Positions 5,369 to 6,804 of a stretch of DNA of 6,804 nucleotides are shown in pieces. Each line of letters begins with the position of its first letter. Positions within the stretch are counted from its first letter, which is position 1. Under the pieces are notes generated by a model. It had not been told where the DNA came from. It made no database searches and saw nothing but the letters and a program-made list of their open reading frames with translations. Both the position numbers and the translations under genes were made by a program. The stretch spans positions 1-6,804 of the forward strand of contig CAMYNC010000172.1 of assembly GCA_947259685.1 (NCBI GenBank). The letters are read 5' to 3'. The stretch is from an uncultured Desulfuromonadales bacterium. Lineage in GTDB: Bacteria > Desulfobacterota > Desulfuromonadia > Desulfuromonadales > Geopsychrobacteraceae.

Positions 5369-6629
5369 TTTTTCGGACTTTATCTCGCTGCTCCAGCAGC
5401 CGGTGGATACGCATCGCCAAGGTCTGATGGGCGACTGAGGAATTCACCAACAGGACGTTGGAGCTGACCACCACCAGGTAGTGCAGCTCTCGACCTGCCT
5501 GCTGTTCTTCGATGATCGCCAATGAATTAAGCAGGTTCAGCCTGTCCCCCTGATATTTTTCACATTCTTTTTCCGGATCCGGCTGGCAGCTGTAGAATGA
5601 GCCGGATTTGAAATAGACCGCCGCATGCTTCAGCGCCGGATGCGACGCATAGCGAATCCGCTTTTCTGTCATATACAGCAGGCGCTTCAATTCCAGGCTG
5701 GAAAAGGGGTCAATCAAACGGCCCTGTTCCACGCGCAGCAGCAGGGTGAGAAAACTGCGGGTATTGGCCCGGCTGCCGCCCCCCGGCACCAGCTGCTTGC
5801 CCTTCCAGGTAAAAAAACCTCCCTGGCGGATCTGCCGCGGGTTAAGGCCATTGCGCCGCATCGGTTCATGCAGGCTGTTGATCAGCAGCCTCATCAAGTC
5901 CTTTTTTCCAGTTTTTTTAAAGAACTTTCCCGCTGTTTCTGCATCCACCGGGTAGGCGTTTTTAAAATGCACCATCAGCAGATATTCACGCAATACCATG
6001 GCCGCCGCAGCATTGGAACTGGACGAGAGCATCCAGTCAAGCCAGCTGTAAAGGTTGGCGCGATCGCCGCTGCGAATTTTTCGATAATCAAGCCCCCGCT
6101 TCTCAGCGTCCCAGATCGGCACCTTGTGGTGATCACTGAGAATAAACTGGTTGGCGGTGATCATGCGTTCGCGCAAGATCGCTTTGCGCGCTTCGATGTC
6201 ATCCGGATAGAGATCGGCCAGGGCCTGGAATAACGCGACAGCAATCAGAACCTTGCCGAGGCTGGCCGGGTTGAAGTTGCGACGCCCCTGATGCTCGGCA
6301 AAAACCGGCTGCTCAGGATTGCTCAGGTCGAGCAATGAAAAGCTGTAGTCGGCCTGGTCTTCGCCAAGGAATTCAAGAATTGCCTCGGTCAGCGGCTGGT
6401 CGATGTCGGGCAACTCCAGTTGGGATTGGTCAAGCAGTCGCAGCTTTACCTGTTCGAGGGGCCGCAGGGCGCCCGGAAACAGCTTGCGGCCGCGCACCTG
6501 CCCCTGCTGAATCAGCTGATAGGCTTCCAGCCGGCTGATGCCGGTAGTTGCGCCGCCGTCAAGCGGATAGCCAGATGCCTGACCGGCAAACAGCAGGAGT
6601 AAAATCAAACTGAGCAGTTCTTTGCGCAT
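5316..6629 (-). CDS. Exported serine hydrolase, beta-lactamase/DD-peptidase fold (paralogue B)
   Basis: This 437-residue protein has a signal peptide at about 1-20 (MRKELLSLILLLLFAGQASG). An extension of about 75 residues (21-95) precedes the catalytic domain. Motifs are SLGK (S123, K126), SSN within SSSSN (204-206) and KSG (341-343). Alignment with paralogue A around the nucleophile (SFSLLDLSNPEQP against SVALVDITDPDQP, then ASLGK against ASLPK) shows clear homology. B is about 146 residues longer because of the N-terminal extension and insertions between motifs, including 207-290. C348 and C356, just after KSG, could form a disulphide. A class A omega-loop Glu is not evident, so a cell-wall or other amide/ester substrate is more likely than antibiotic resistance. 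The ATG abuts the TAA of the upstream gene in the same frame, with GGAG 6 nt before the start, implying translational coupling. The last 17 residues are encoded opposite the end of paralogue A. Confidence 0.88.
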   Translation of the reverse strand: MRKELLSLILLLLFAGQASGYPLDGGATTGISRLEAYQLIQQGQVRGRKLFPGALRPLEQVKLRLLDQSQLELPDIDQPLTEAILEFLGEDQADYSFSLLDLSNPEQPVFAEHQGRRNFNPASLGKVLIAVALFQALADLYPDDIEARKAILRERMITANQFILSDHHKVPIWDAEKRGLDYRKIRSGDRANLYSWLDWMLSSSSNAAAAMVLREYLLMVHFKNAYPVDAETAGKFFKKTGKKDLMRLLINSLHEPMRRNGLNPRQIRQGGFFTWKGKQLVPGGGSRANTRSFLTLLLRVEQGRLIDPFSSLELKRLLYMTEKRIRYASHPALKHAAVYFKSGSFYSCQPDPEKECEKYQGDRLNLLNSLAIIEEQQAGRELHYLVVVSSNVLLVNSSVAHQTLAMRIHRLLEQRDKVRKIRSGAFGSGRPVEQSSD

Positions 6630-6804
6630 TTAAGGCTCCAGAGGGATCGCTTTGAGGTCAACAACCTCAACTTTTGGCCTGATTGCAGCATCAAGCTTGG
6701 CCAGGTAGAGATCTTTCTTCACCCGCTTGCTCTCCAGCAAAGGGCGGATCTGAAACAGAATGAAACGGCCGTTCAAAAAGCCGAATTCGATATCCGCCGG
6801 TTTG
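6630..6804 (-). CDS. C-terminus of a PEP/pyruvate-binding (PPDK/PEP synthase-like) protein, partial
   Basis: Fifty-seven codons are open from the right edge to TAA at 6630-6632. The peptide contains PADIEFGFLNGRFILFQIRP, matching the DIE(F/W)..-G-(K/R)-x-x-(L/I)-L-Q-x-R-P motif that ends the ATP-grasp PPDK_N domain of pyruvate phosphate dikinase, PEP synthase and related phosphotransferases. About 36 residues follow it and the protein then stops, so this polypeptide ends shortly after the ATP-grasp domain. It therefore lacks the swivelling His and PEP-binding domains in their usual C-terminal place. The rest of the gene lies outside the window, so catalytic activity cannot be judged. Its stop codon directly abuts the start of serine hydrolase B, indicating one operon. 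This protein is presumably cytoplasmic, while its partner is exported. Confidence 0.75.
   Translation of the reverse strand, partial: KPADIEFGFLNGRFILFQIRPLLESKRVKKDLYLAKLDAAIRPKVEVVDLKAIPLEP
6636..6639 (-). promoter_or_regulatory. Ribosome binding site of serine hydrolase B
   Basis: GGAG on the minus strand lies 6 nt before ATG (6627-6629). It lies inside the last two codons before the stop of the upstream gene, supporting coupled translation. Confidence 0.65.

Noticed and set aside
5625..6233. 202-residue plus-strand reading frame opposite serine hydrolase B
   Set aside because: It lies entirely antisense to a protein with intact catalytic motifs and a signal peptide, and has no recognisable domain.
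1..6804. CRISPR array, tRNA or rRNA gene
   Set aside because: No regularly spaced direct repeats and no tRNA- or rRNA-like sequence were seen on either strand.

Overview
The window looks like a chromosomal segment of a Gram-negative bacterium. Two exported serine hydrolases with Sec signal peptides, a PAS/PAS/GGDEF diguanylate cyclase and an IS1111-type insertion sequence fit a deltaproteobacterium of the Desulfuromonas/Geobacter kind. That placement rests on overall impression, not on a marker gene.

Left part (1-1786). A short C-terminal remnant resembling a family-3 periplasmic solute-binding protein ends at 161. A complete insertion sequence of the IS110 family, IS1111 group, follows at about 188-1710. 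It carries a 374-residue DEDD/serine recombinase gene, 15-bp subterminal inverted repeats and a roughly 300-nt non-coding right end. That right end folds into a long-range stem (1455-1465 with 1645-1655) and contains short segments matching both the rebuilt target site and the junction of the excised circle, as expected for a bridge RNA (seekRNA). Removing 188-1710 rebuilds a palindrome (arms CTAGGAGGCTGTTGGA and TCCGACAGTCTCCTAG) that lies between two convergent genes. The element therefore sits in the edge of a terminator-like or REP-like repeat.

Middle part (1787-4491). On the minus strand lie a soluble PAS-PAS-GGDEF protein with intact GGEEF and RxxD motifs, starting from TTG, and upstream of it a membrane protein of the ATP/ADP translocase-like (Npt1/Npt2, Tlc) family. 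The 77-bp gap between them allows co-transcription.

Right part (4493-6804). A plus-strand serine hydrolase starts one base away from the longest possible transporter start, so the divergent pair has almost no intergenic space. Its 3' end overlaps by 53 bp the 3' end of a second, paralogous serine hydrolase on the minus strand. That second gene follows directly (stop TAA abutting start ATG) the C-terminus of a protein resembling the PEP/pyruvate-binding domain of pyruvate phosphate dikinase or PEP synthase.

The most notable points are the readable guide and donor matches in the IS non-coding RNA region, and the compact cluster of PPDK-like protein, two inverted paralogous periplasmic hydrolases and an Npt-type transporter. 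The cluster's joint role is unknown to me.
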